Origin: JACCSI01 sp963815285 | Lineage (GTDB): Bacteria > Acidobacteriota > Vicinamibacteria > Vicinamibacterales > UBA2999 | Assembly (NCBI GenBank): GCA_963815285.1 | Contig: CAWFGB010000008.1 | Location: 1,302,001 to 1,366,000 of the forward strand | Direction: 5' to 3' | DNA: 64,000 bases | In this document: positions 1 to 7,398 of the stretch, in pieces | How the letters are laid out: the number at the start of each line of letters is the position of its first letter | Position numbering within the stretch: the stretch's first letter is position 1 | Notes under the pieces: model-generated | The model's database searches: none | What the model saw: only the letters and a program-made list of their open reading frames with translations | What the model was told of the DNA's origin: nothing | Position numbers and translations under genes: made by a program

Positions 1-2
1 GC

Positions 3-638
3 GACAGCCGGACGCGGATGTTGAACGATCCACTGCCGGCGCGGCGCTTCGTCTGGCAGCTGGATCGCAAGCGCATGGTCGGCATTCTCGACCTGCCGAA
101 TTCCGCCAGCAAGCGCATCGAGATTCCGCTGCGGCCGATGCTCGGGCGTGTGGCGGTGGCGCCCGCGGGCGAGGAGGCCTGGGGCGGCCTGTGGCCCGGC
201 GACTTCGGCGGGAATCTGGACGCAGCGGACGTCGCACAGGGCGCGACCGTCCACCTTCCCGTCTTTCACCCCGGCGCGCTTTTCTATTTCGGTGACTTCC
301 ACGCGCTGCAGGGCGACGGCGAGATCGTCGGCTCGGGGCTGGAGTCCACGGCCGACGTCACGTTTCAGTTCGATCTGATCAAGAAGAAGCGGATCCGGTG
401 GCCCCGGATTGAAAGCGACGACTACATCATGGTCGCCGGCAGCGTGCGGCCGCTGGTCGACGCGATGCGAATCGCGTACGTCGAGCTCATCGAGTGGCTG
501 GTCGCCGATTACGGATTCGACAAGATGGACGCCTATCAAATCGTGTCGCAGGCCGGTGTCGTCCGGGTCGCGAATATCGTCGACCCGAACTACACCGTCG
601 TGGCGAAGTTCCCGAAAGCGTTGTTGCCGAAGCGATAA
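3..638 (+). CDS. Acetamidase/formamidase family protein, C-terminal part (5' truncated by window edge)
   Basis: The reading frame is open to the left edge, so only the last ~210 residues are present. The ending (VDPNYTVVAKFPKALLPKR) and the stretch KMDAYQIVSQAG are typical of the FmdA/AmdA family, metal-dependent amidases that release ammonia from formamide or acetamide. The family is usually 300-450 residues, so about half is missing upstream. Segments such as GDFHALQGDGEI and the late DYGFDKMDAY helix fit the conserved C-terminal half. The substrate cannot be told from this part. The family assignment is fairly sure; the start lies outside the window. Confidence 0.8.
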   Translation, partial: DSRTRMLNDPLPARRFVWQLDRKRMVGILDLPNSASKRIEIPLRPMLGRVAVAPAGEEAWGGLWPGDFGGNLDAADVAQGATVHLPVFHPGALFYFGDFHALQGDGEIVGSGLESTADVTFQFDLIKKKRIRWPRIESDDYIMVAGSVRPLVDAMRIAYVELIEWLVADYGFDKMDAYQIVSQAGVVRVANIVDPNYTVVAKFPKALLPKR

Positions 639-744
639 GCGGCGGGGTTGCTGTCCGCGTTCGTCTGTTTCTGACCACTGGCGACCCGCGCGTCGCGGAG
701 AACGTCACGTCGCAGACCGCTGCCCGCGGTCTCCGCCGCGGGCC

Positions 745-999
745 TCAGCACGACGAACGACTGCCGGTCTTCAATTTTGGCCACGACTTCGTAATGGCGA
801 TCCAGCACGGCCTGATATTCGATCCGGTCGTAGTTCGTCGTGAGAAATCGTGGGTGAACACGCGTGAATCGGGGGTCAGGTACGGAAGCGCGCCGCACTG
901 CTGGCACACGTACAGGTGCGTCTCGCCTTCCGTCCGGTCAAAGCGCACCGGCCTGCCGCAGTACGGGCAGTTAAGCGGAATCGTCTGGTCGTGCATCAT
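745..999 (-). CDS. Small zinc-ribbon protein, probably damaged at its 3' end
   Basis: The N-terminus starts MMHDQTIPLNCPYCGRP and continues to CQQCGA, giving two CxxC pairs about 22 residues apart, a classic zinc ribbon. A GAGG-type ribosome site lies just before the double ATG. After about residue 45 the frame becomes Ser/Thr/Arg rich and unconvincing, while the neighbouring frame (590-907) reads as good amphipathic protein (YDRIEYQAVLDRHYEVVAKI), so a frameshift or fusion is likely near 850. The first 154 nt, including the start, recur at 2778-2932 in a more damaged copy. Function unknown; perhaps DNA or protein binding. Confidence 0.45.
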   Translation of the reverse strand: MMHDQTIPLNCPYCGRPVRFDRTEGETHLYVCQQCGALPYLTPDSRVFTHDFSRRTTTGSNIRPCWIAITKSWPKLKTGSRSSC

Positions 1000-1044
1000 G
1001 GCCTCGGCCTAGCACCGTGGGGGCTTGCTCAGGTTTTACCATCG
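891..1044. repeat. Duplicated segment, copy 1 (zinc-ribbon gene start)
   Basis: About 154 nt that match 2778-2932 in the same orientation with scattered substitutions. It covers the leader, the start codon and the first ~36 codons of the minus-strand zinc-ribbon gene. In this copy all four cysteines are intact. Confidence 0.8.
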
Positions 1045-1137
1045 CGGCGATCTAGGGCCGCGTTAGCCAAGTCACTGCGAGCTAGGAGGTGCGTACCCAA
1101 CGCCATTTGGCGCCGCGGCCGTGTCTTTCTGCGGTCA

Positions 1138-1290
1138 GGGCTCATGTACGCCGCCGTGCCGAGAATCATCCCTGCCTGTGTCATCGCGCGCGTGGTGATC
1201 GTCGGCGGGTGAGCCGTCTGCCCGACGGGACTGCGGTCCCGCAGCCCCCCGTCTCATCGAGCGCCTTGGCGAGCCCAAAGTCCAGCACCC
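1138..1290 (-). pseudogene. Relic of a eukaryotic-like serine/threonine protein kinase
   Basis: On the minus strand one frame reads VLDFGLAKALDETGG (the magnesium-binding DFG motif), and about 60 nt further a second frame reads TITTRAMTQAGMILGTAAYMSP, the activation loop leading to the GTxxYMSPE motif of bacterial Hanks-type kinases. The two pieces are in different frames and the HRDLKPxN catalytic loop and the rest of the kinase are not recognisable, so this is a short decayed fragment. The DFGLAKAL form is common in acidobacterial kinases. Confidence 0.65.
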
Positions 1291-1559
1291 GTCGTCGAAA
1301 GCCGGACCCAGTCCTCCAGCGGCGGCGCCGCTTCGAGACTGACACGATGCGCAGCTGATGGTCGACGCGAACGACCGCAATCGGCCGTGCCGGTGGTTGG
1401 TCTCGCGTTAAGGGCAGTTCGCCATAGATGGTTGATAAAACGCCGCAGTGACGGGCGACATCCAGGTTTCCCATTGGTCGAATATCCCGGACGAAGGGGT
1501 GCTCGGCGTGCAATACTGCACAGGAAACAGTCAACCTCCCCAAGTATTCTTGGGAGGCA

Positions 1560-1844
1560 ATGACCACTGCTCCTTCGTCGCCATCATCCGTGTCGGAGTA
1601 CCGGTCGCTGTACCAGTATCTGGACAACCGCTTTGCTGACACGGTGGTCCTGACCTTTGCGCAAATCGAAGCCCTTCTGGGTTTCACGCTTCCGGATCTC
1701 GCACGTCTTCGCCCTGACTGGTGGGCCACTCCCGAGGAGGATGCGGTCCCGTCCTCGCAATCGCGTTCATGGGTAGAGGCTAGCCGAACTGCTACGCCGA
1801 ATCTCCGCGCGCAAAGCGTCACGTTCGAGCGCGTCTCGAACTGA
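1560..1844 (+). CDS. DUF7662-like small protein
   Basis: A 94-residue protein beginning MTTAPSSPSSVSEYRSLYQYL. Features such as LYQYLDNR, LTFAQIEALLGFTLP, the DWWATPEE segment and the ending QSVTFERV resemble a widespread family of short proteins with a YxxLxxYL start, an IExxLGxxLP helix and a WW pair (DUF7662-like). A GGGAGG ribosome site lies 2-3 nt before the ATG. No signal peptide or membrane segment. It stands alone between relics, with no partner gene to suggest a role. Function unknown; some relatives are annotated as restriction-associated or hypothetical, which I cannot test here. Confidence 0.6.
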   Translation: MTTAPSSPSSVSEYRSLYQYLDNRFADTVVLTFAQIEALLGFTLPDLARLRPDWWATPEEDAVPSSQSRSWVEASRTATPNLRAQSVTFERVSN

Positions 1845-2181
1845 GCGATCGTAATGGGAGCTTGGCAAGGAAGCCACCTGTCTAGACCGTAATGGCGAAT
1901 TGCGGGTGCTTCGGCTGAACCGACGCGTAGCTCGCGATAAATGTATGGTCTGCCCCTCCGTTGCAAGTCACACTTCGAGGTGATGGCGAACACGGTTGCG
2001 GTAATGTATCCGGCCTGTTCGTGGAACCCGTTGGCTCCTGGCCTTGATGGAATCCGCGCGCACCGGTCGTCATAACGCCGACGGTCACAATCGACCGGTT
2101 TATCGCTCAGGCTGACGGTGCGCCGGTTGACGGTTTGGCCATCACAGCAAAGTGCTCCTCGAAATCCGAAGGGAGTCTGAG
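1845..2181. other. Intergenic stretch without recognisable gene
   Basis: No frame on either strand shows a motif or family that I recognise. A long minus-strand frame runs through it (1181-2239) but has no consistent protein character except the kinase relic at its far end. Confidence 0.5.
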
Positions 2182-2532
2182 TTACGCGATTCGAGCCGGG
2201 TACGGGCGAAATTCCTCCTCGCTCGTCAGGACCTTCCAATAGATCCGAACCATCTTGTTCGCCAATGCGCCAATGGCTACTTGGCGCTGTCGACGCGTCT
2301 CAACCTGGCGCAACCAGTGGCCAAGCGACGACTGGTCGCGTTTCAAGTGCACGAACGAGGACTGGGCGCCTTGGATAAAGAGTTCGCGGACGTACGTGTT
2401 CCCGCGCTTACTGATCGATCCGAGCGTCGGCTTCCCGCCCGTTGAGTGCTGGCGCGGGACTAATCCGAGCCAGGCGGCCATGTCGCGACCGCGAGCGAAC
2501 ATGCGGCCGTCACCGACGGCGGCATAGATGCG
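2182..2532 (-). pseudogene. IS110-family transposase, C-terminal relic
   Basis: The minus strand encodes AAVGDGRMFARGRDMAAWLGLVP, then RQHSTGGKPTLGSISKRGN and ALANKMVRIYWKVLTSEEEF. These are the hallmarks of the Transposase_20 C-terminal domain of IS110/IS116/IS902 elements. The N-terminal DEDD catalytic half (about 200 residues) is absent, since the sequence upstream on the minus strand (above 2532) is unrelated. Inactive fragment of a mobile element. Confidence 0.85.
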
Positions 2533-2562
2533 GCGGAGAATACCAGGCGAGCGTCGGCGCAC

Positions 2563-3287
2563 GGCCCGATCAACCTCGTAAGTTGTTGGAACTACACGCT
2601 AACGCAGACCGTCGGGAATCTGTGCGGGCGTTTTGGTGTGCTGGGAGCGGCAAAAAAAAATCAACCGCTGCGCCGGGAATAATCAAGTGCAAATCAAACA
2701 GTTGCCGCATTACTGCGGTTTTAGCGTGCGCGATGGAAGGACCCGCCGCAGCCGTCCGTCTGGAGGCAGCGCAAGCCCGCCGCACTGCTGGCACACGTAC
2801 AGGTGCGTCTCGCGTTCGGTTCGGTCAAAGCGCACCGGGCCTGCCGCAGTACGGGCGGTTAAGCGGAATCGTCTGGTCGTGGATCATGGCCTCGGCCTGG
2901 CACCTGTGGGCCCTGCTCAGGTTTTATCATCGGCGTGCTGGCGGCTCAAGCCGTAGCTGGGCCTGGCAGCGGCGCTCGTCCATCTTGCCCGATGCGCCGC
3001 CGATGGGAAAATCGAGAGTTGCTCGCGCCGGTGAGGCAACGGGACATCACGAGCATTCAGTCGTCCAAGGCGACTTTTGGCGAGTAATTCCGATGGAAAC
3101 GGTTCGATTCTTACTAGGGCCGTCACCTCCAAGCCGTTCATTCCAAACGCCCGAAATCACGAACCGCTGCGTTAGTTGAACGACGACGAAGCACGTTCGC
3201 GAATGCGCGGCGATCTGCCCACGGCTGATCGCGTGTTCTGACTTTGAACGACCAACGCGCCACCCGTGAGCCTCGTCTAAAGGCAGC
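2563..3287. other. Gene-free stretch with a decayed copy of the zinc-ribbon segment
   Basis: It holds an A-rich run at 2652-2660 and the duplicated segment described separately. Otherwise I see no coding signature. It leads up to the ADOP permease without a recognisable regulator gene. Confidence 0.5.
2778..2932. repeat. Duplicated segment, copy 2 (degenerate)
   Basis: Matches 891-1044. Read on the minus strand it begins MIHDQTIPLN, then the first cysteine is replaced by Arg (RPYCGR) and one extra G in the run near 2837 shifts the frame, so no zinc ribbon can be made. It marks a partial duplication followed by decay. Confidence 0.8.
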
Positions 3288-5723
3288 ATGTCCTTTGCTC
3301 ACGACCTGCGGTACGGCATCCGCCTCCTTTCGAAGGCGCCACTCTTCACGGTCGGCTCGATCGTCGTCCTCGCGTTGGGAATCGGCACGACAACCGCGAT
3401 GTTCAGCCTCGTCGATGCGACCCTGATTCGGCCGCTGCCGTTTCCAGATTCGGAGCGGCTGGTCATGGTCTATGCGGGAGTGCCGCAGAACGCGCGTAAC
3501 AACGTCGCGGCCCTCGACTTCCTCGATTTCAGAGAGCAGAACCGATCCTTCACGGTGATGGCGGCGACACTGGGTGCGGGCGCGCCGATTGCATTCTCGG
3601 CAACCGAGACCGAGATTGCCGACACTGTTTCGACAGCGCGCGTGACGCCCGGTTACTTCGAAGCCCTCGGGATCCCGCCGCTGGTTGGAAGAACCTTCAT
3701 TGACGAGGACATTCCAGCGGGCGCTGACGTCCGTCCCGGCGTCGCCAGCGACGTCGCCATCGTCAGCGATCGCTTTTGGCGCAATCGGTTCGGCAGTAAT
3801 CCCGCGATCATCGGCCAGACAATCCGTCTGGGATCACCGCCGCATACCCGCCGAATCATCGGCGTGGTGCCGGCCGATCTTCAGTTGCTCGGAAATGCCG
3901 ACATCTGGGCGCCAACGCCGGACCTTCGAGTCGCGGGCCGGCGTCTGCGATTTCTGCGCGTCATAGCACGACTCCAGCCTGGCGTCACCATTGACCAGGC
4001 GCGCGCGGACCTGAGCGCGATCGCCGACCGTATCGCGCGCGAGGCGCCCGACACGAATCGCGGCGTTGACGTCAATATCGAACCTCTCCACACGGCCATC
4101 GTCGGCGACGAGTTGAGGACCACGTCGCTCGTGATGGCTGGCGTCGTGACTTTCGTGCTGCTGCTGGCCTCTGCCAACGTCGCGAATCTCATCCTCGCGC
4201 GCGGCATTGGCCGGACGCGGGAGATCGCCGTCCGCGCCGCGATTGGCGGCAGCCGCGCGAGAATCGTGCGGCAGTTGACGACTGAGGGCTCGGTACTCGG
4301 AATCGCGGGCGGCGCGGTCGGTCTGCTGCTGTCATGGGCGATTCTGCGCGTCGCACCGGCACTGATTCCGCCACGCACAATTCCCGAGCCGCTGACACTC
4401 GTTCTGGATTGGCGACTTGCCAGTTTCGCGGTGAGCCTCACGTTGGTGACCGCTGTCGTCGTGGGCCTCGTCCCAGCGTGGCATGCCGTTCGGCTGCCGC
4501 TCGTGGAGAGCTTGAGCGCTGGCGGTCGTGGCGCGACCGATGGCGCTGGCCGCATCCGCACAGCGCTGGCGGCCATCCAGATTGCCGCTGCGCTTCTGCT
4601 CCTCGTGGGCTCGGGCCTGTTCGTGCGCAGTCTGCTTGCAATGAACCGCCAGGATCCGGGCTTTCGTGCCGAGCACGTCGTTACGATGGCGATCGGCCGC
4701 GCCGGGATGTCGCAGCCGGTTCTTGAGTCGTTCTTTCAAGCGATCGAACGAGAAGTCAGCGGTGTTCCTGGTGTACGGGTGGTCGGACTGGCGAGCGATC
4801 TGCCGTTCGATGGTCAAACCGGCACCCAGCCCTTCACGATCGTCGGCGATCCGCCGATCGCGCAAACGCTTCAAACCAACGCCCATTTTCAGATCATCAC
4901 GCCGCGCTACTTCGAGACAATGGGAATAACGCTGCTGCAAGGACGCACGTTCACGGACCGTGACACCACGACATCCGTGCCAGTCTGCATCGTCAACGAA
5001 GAGCTCGCCCGGCGGTACTTCAGCGGCCGCAACGCCGTCGGCGCTCGCGTCAGCGTCCCGTCCATCACCTCGAAGATGCCCGTCGAACGCGAGATCGTCG
5101 GGGTCGTCCGCCAGATCGCCATGCGGCCCGGCGAGGTCGAGCGACCGCTTGAAATCTACGTGCCGCTCGCGCAGAACGCGTGGGGCAACGCAATGCTGGC
5201 TGTGCGAACCGACGGCAACCCCGCGACGCTGATGCCAGCGATCAGGGCCGCGATCGCGCGGGTAGATCGCAATCAGACCGTATCACGAGTCCGGACGATG
5301 GAGCAGGTGGCGGCCGAGGCGACCGCGCGTCCTCGGTTTCGCGCGCAACTGGTGAGCGCGTTCGCTGCCGTGGCGGCTCTGCTCGCCGCCGCTGGGATCT
5401 TCAGCGTCGTGATGTTTACCGTGCAGCAACGGCGTCGTGAATTCGGCCTCCGCCTTGCATTAGGCGGAAGCCCTCGCGACGTGTTTCGGTTGGTGCTGCG
5501 CTACGGTCTCCGCTTGACAGCGGCTGGTCTCGCCATCGGCCTGGTCGCCTCGGCCATCCTGGTGAGATTCGTCAGTTCGCTGCTGTTCGGGGTGGAAGCC
5601 TTCGACCTTGGGGCGTTTGCGGCAGCACTCGCAGCCGTGGTGACAACAGCCATGCTGTCATGTCTGGGTCCGGCGACGCGGGCGGTCCGCGCGAATCCCG
5701 CGGAGACATTACGCGCGGAGTGA
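3288..5723 (+). CDS. ADOP-family ABC transporter permease (MacB/FtsX type)
   Basis: An 811-residue permease that starts MSFAHDLRYGIRLLSKAPLFT, the usual opening of the acidobacterial duplicated permeases. Order: N-terminal membrane segment (about 20-45), a MacB periplasmic core domain, an FtsX block of three membrane segments with VVTFVLLLASANVANLILAR and TREIAVRAAIGGSRARIVRQ, then a second periplasmic domain and a second FtsX block with REFGLRLALGGSPRDVFRLV, ending in PAETLRAE. Such proteins are thought to work with a separate ATPase as mechanotransmission exporters or lipoprotein/efflux systems; none is adjacent. Lacks the 80-residue N-terminal prefix seen in the other copy at 10866. Substrate unknown. 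Confidence 0.9.
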   Translation: MSFAHDLRYGIRLLSKAPLFTVGSIVVLALGIGTTTAMFSLVDATLIRPLPFPDSERLVMVYAGVPQNARNNVAALDFLDFREQNRSFTVMAATLGAGAPIAFSATETEIADTVSTARVTPGYFEALGIPPLVGRTFIDEDIPAGADVRPGVASDVAIVSDRFWRNRFGSNPAIIGQTIRLGSPPHTRRIIGVVPADLQLLGNADIWAPTPDLRVAGRRLRFLRVIARLQPGVTIDQARADLSAIADRIAREAPDTNRGVDVNIEPLHTAIVGDELRTTSLVMAGVVTFVLLLASANVANLILARGIGRTREIAVRAAIGGSRARIVRQLTTEGSVLGIAGGAVGLLLSWAILRVAPALIPPRTIPEPLTLVLDWRLASFAVSLTLVTAVVVGLVPAWHAVRLPLVESLSAGGRGATDGAGRIRTALAAIQIAAALLLLVGSGLFVRSLLAMNRQDPGFRAEHVVTMAIGRAGMSQPVLESFFQAIEREVSGVPGVRVVGLASDLPFDGQTGTQPFTIVGDPPIAQTLQTNAHFQIITPRYFETMGITLLQGRTFTDRDTTTSVPVCIVNEELARRYFSGRNAVGARVSVPSITSKMPVEREIVGVVRQIAMRPGEVERPLEIYVPLAQNAWGNAMLAVRTDGNPATLMPAIRAAIARVDRNQTVSRVRTMEQVAAEATARPRFRAQLVSAFAAVAALLAAAGIFSVVMFTVQQRRREFGLRLALGGSPRDVFRLVLRYGLRLTAAGLAIGLVASAILVRFVSSLLFGVEAFDLGAFAAALAAVVTTAMLSCLGPATRAVRANPAETLRAE

Positions 5724-5951
5724 ATTCGCAGCAGATGGGGACTGATCTCGCGCGGTCGCACGGTACGGATTAAGTTGCCGACTCGTGACTATCCCCGAAT
5801 CACGATGGACGCCGCAGTGGCGCTCGATGGGCGACGCGGAGATCAGTTGTGGCTAGCGACCACTCAGGGAGCGATCATTGCGAGTACATCGCACACGCGC
5901 GCGCCGCTCGTGCATCTGCGCACCGGCACGCCCACGATTCCGCTCGAGGCT

Positions 5952-6035
5952 AATATCTATGGCGCTCCACGCATCTTCCTCGACTTGCGTGAAGCCGGAG
6001 AGACCTGCAGCAAGCATCGCGTCGCGCGGCGAATT
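5952..6035 (+). pseudogene. IS3-family transposase (OrfB) fragment
   Basis: Twenty-eight codons reading IYGAPRIFLDLREAG and ETCSKHRVARRI match the HTH_21 region of IS3 OrfB (YGxPRIxxELRexGxxxSxxRVARLM). Nothing of the DDE core follows. The fragment is fused in frame to the small gene at 6060, which explains why that frame looks longer than it should. Confidence 0.65.
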
Positions 6036-6059
6036 GCCTCCAGCGGCCAGCGTGGCGGC

Positions 6060-6278
6060 ATGAAGACTGCCAAGGCGAAGAGGGCAGGGCGGCCGCCCGC
6101 CGGGATCGACGGAAAACCGTCCTCGGAGTACCCACAGCTCGCGGTGCGCGTCCCGCCCCAGAGCCTTCGCCAAGTTGCCGAGATTGCCGCCGCTCGCGAC
6201 GTCCTACAGTGGCAGGTGATCTGCGAGGCGGTGGCCAGGTTCCACCGTCAGGCGGTCCGGCGGCCAAGGCGAGGGTAA
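6060..6278 (+). CDS. Small ribbon-helix-helix-like DNA-binding protein
   Basis: A 72-residue basic protein: MKTAKAKRAGRPPAGIDG, then EYPQLAVRVPPQSLRQVAEI and a C-terminal helix with WQVICEAVARFHRQ. The strand-helix-helix order with LAVRVPP fits Arc/MetJ-like ribbon-helix-helix regulators, and the Lys/Arg-rich start with GRPP resembles an AT-hook-like tail. I chose the ATG at 6060 because the codons before it belong to an IS3 relic. A second copy, inactivated by stops, lies at 28848-29057. No toxin partner is adjacent. Likely a DNA-binding regulator; target unknown. Confidence 0.6.
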   Translation: MKTAKAKRAGRPPAGIDGKPSSEYPQLAVRVPPQSLRQVAEIAAARDVLQWQVICEAVARFHRQAVRRPRRG

Positions 6279-6473
6279 CCGCGAGAGTTCCAGCACGGGC
6301 ACCAGCACAGGCGCGGCGGTGTTTATGGCTCCGTAACGCCAGTTGAATCAATAACTTGAACGGTTCGGCCACGCGCTGATTTCTAAGTCACTGACTCTCA
6401 GTGGCTTAGCGTGCACGGGCCGCTATGGACGATCTCCGCAACTCACTGTTCCGTTCCCAACTCCGGCACTCAT

Positions 6474-6735
6474 CGCGTCGCGAATTCGCCGCACCAACAC
6501 CAATAGGTGGGGGTGACTCCACCGTCCATCAGGAAGTCACTGCCGGTGATAAAGCTCCCGTCCGGACCCATGAGCAGCGCGCCGACCGTTCCACTTCGTC
6601 TGGAGTGCCGGCGCGTCGAGCCGTGGACGCTTCGATCATGCGGCGCTACCCCTCGCCACGTGGCCCTGTGAGTTCGTCCTTTGCGAGCGGGGTCATGATG
6701 ATGCCCGGGATGATCGTTTTGATCCGCGCGCGACC
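6474..6735 (-). pseudogene. Short-chain dehydrogenase, C-terminal relic
   Basis: On the minus strand RIKTIIPGIIMTPLAKDELTG is followed by an in-frame TAG, then RRMIEASTARRAGTPDEV, a frame change, and GALLMGPDGSFITGSDFLMDGG. This is the last third of a classical SDR (PGxxxTPL, RxGTPxEVA, LxSxxxxFITGxxxxxDGG). A stop codon and at least one frameshift make it non-functional. No Rossmann-fold N-terminus is visible. It ends close to the heme oxygenase gene on the other strand. Confidence 0.75.
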
Positions 6736-6771
6736 TTTAGAGAATTGCTCTCTTTGCGTCATTATCTCTAC

Positions 6772-7398
6772 ATGGCCGGCACCGAGAGCGGGCTCAACGA
6801 GACTTCATTGCGGCAGCGCTTGAAGCGCGAGACCGCGACCGTGCATCAGCACCTCGAGGCCCAGCTCGGGCTGCTCGATCCCAGCCTCGACGTGCACCGG
6901 TATCTCCGCGTGCTCCAGACGTTCTACGGCTTCTACGTCCCCGTCGAGATCGACGTGACGCGGCTCGTGGCCGCGGAATTGCCGCTCGGGTTTCCGTTGC
7001 GCGCTCGTGCCGAGCTCATCGAGCGCGATCTCGTGGCGCTCGGCCTGTCTCCGGCGGATCTCGCGGCGCTCCCGCTATGTAGTGACCGACCGGAGTTGTC
7101 ATGCGTCGAGGATCTTGCCGGCTGTCTTTACGTGCTCGAAGGCGCGTGTCTCGGAGGACAGGTCCTCAGCCCGCTGTTGCACCGGCGACTCGGCCTCGCG
7201 AAAGGGAGCGGTGCTGCGTTCTTCGCCGGCGACGAGGAGTGGACGCTGCCGAGGTGGACCGTCATAGTGGCATGGCTCGACGGACTGCCGCGCACGGGCG
7301 CATCAACCGCAAAGATCATCAGTGCCGCGACGGCGACGTTCGATGCGTTCGCGCGCTGGGCGGCGGTTGCTCGAGGGGGATCGCCGTGGTCGATCTGA
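6772..7398 (+). CDS. bphO: Bacterial biliverdin-producing heme oxygenase
   Basis: About 208 residues. LRQRLKRETATVHQHLEAQLG carries the proximal heme-ligand histidine region, and YVLEGACLGGQVLS is the glycine-rich distal helix motif of bacterial heme oxygenases. The enzyme opens heme with O2 to biliverdin, iron and CO. Its stop overlaps the start of the phytochrome gene by 13 nt, the typical BphO-BphP arrangement in which it makes the chromophore for its neighbour. I use the ATG at 6772; a TTG at 6745 in the same frame would add nine residues. Soluble, cytoplasmic. Confidence 0.9.
   Translation: MAGTESGLNETSLRQRLKRETATVHQHLEAQLGLLDPSLDVHRYLRVLQTFYGFYVPVEIDVTRLVAAELPLGFPLRARAELIERDLVALGLSPADLAALPLCSDRPELSCVEDLAGCLYVLEGACLGGQVLSPLLHRRLGLAKGSGAAFFAGDEEWTLPRWTVIVAWLDGLPRTGASTAKIISAATATFDAFARWAAVARGGSPWSI

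Noticed and set aside
590..907. Minus-strand frame overlapping the end of the acetamidase gene
   Set aside because: Part of it looks like real protein and may be the shifted continuation of the zinc-ribbon gene, but it has no start of its own and overlaps another gene, so it is only mentioned there.
1181..2239. Long 352-codon minus-strand frame
   Set aside because: Only its far end carries the DFG relic. The rest has no protein character and covers a real plus-strand gene at 1560.
6425..6823. Plus-strand 132-codon frame before the heme oxygenase gene
   Set aside because: The minus strand of this stretch encodes recognisable SDR fragments, so the plus-strand frame is a shadow.
7101..7385. 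Upstream extension of the phytochrome frame
   Set aside because: It lies inside the heme oxygenase gene and is Arg-rich. The GTG at 7386 gives the standard phytochrome N-terminus.
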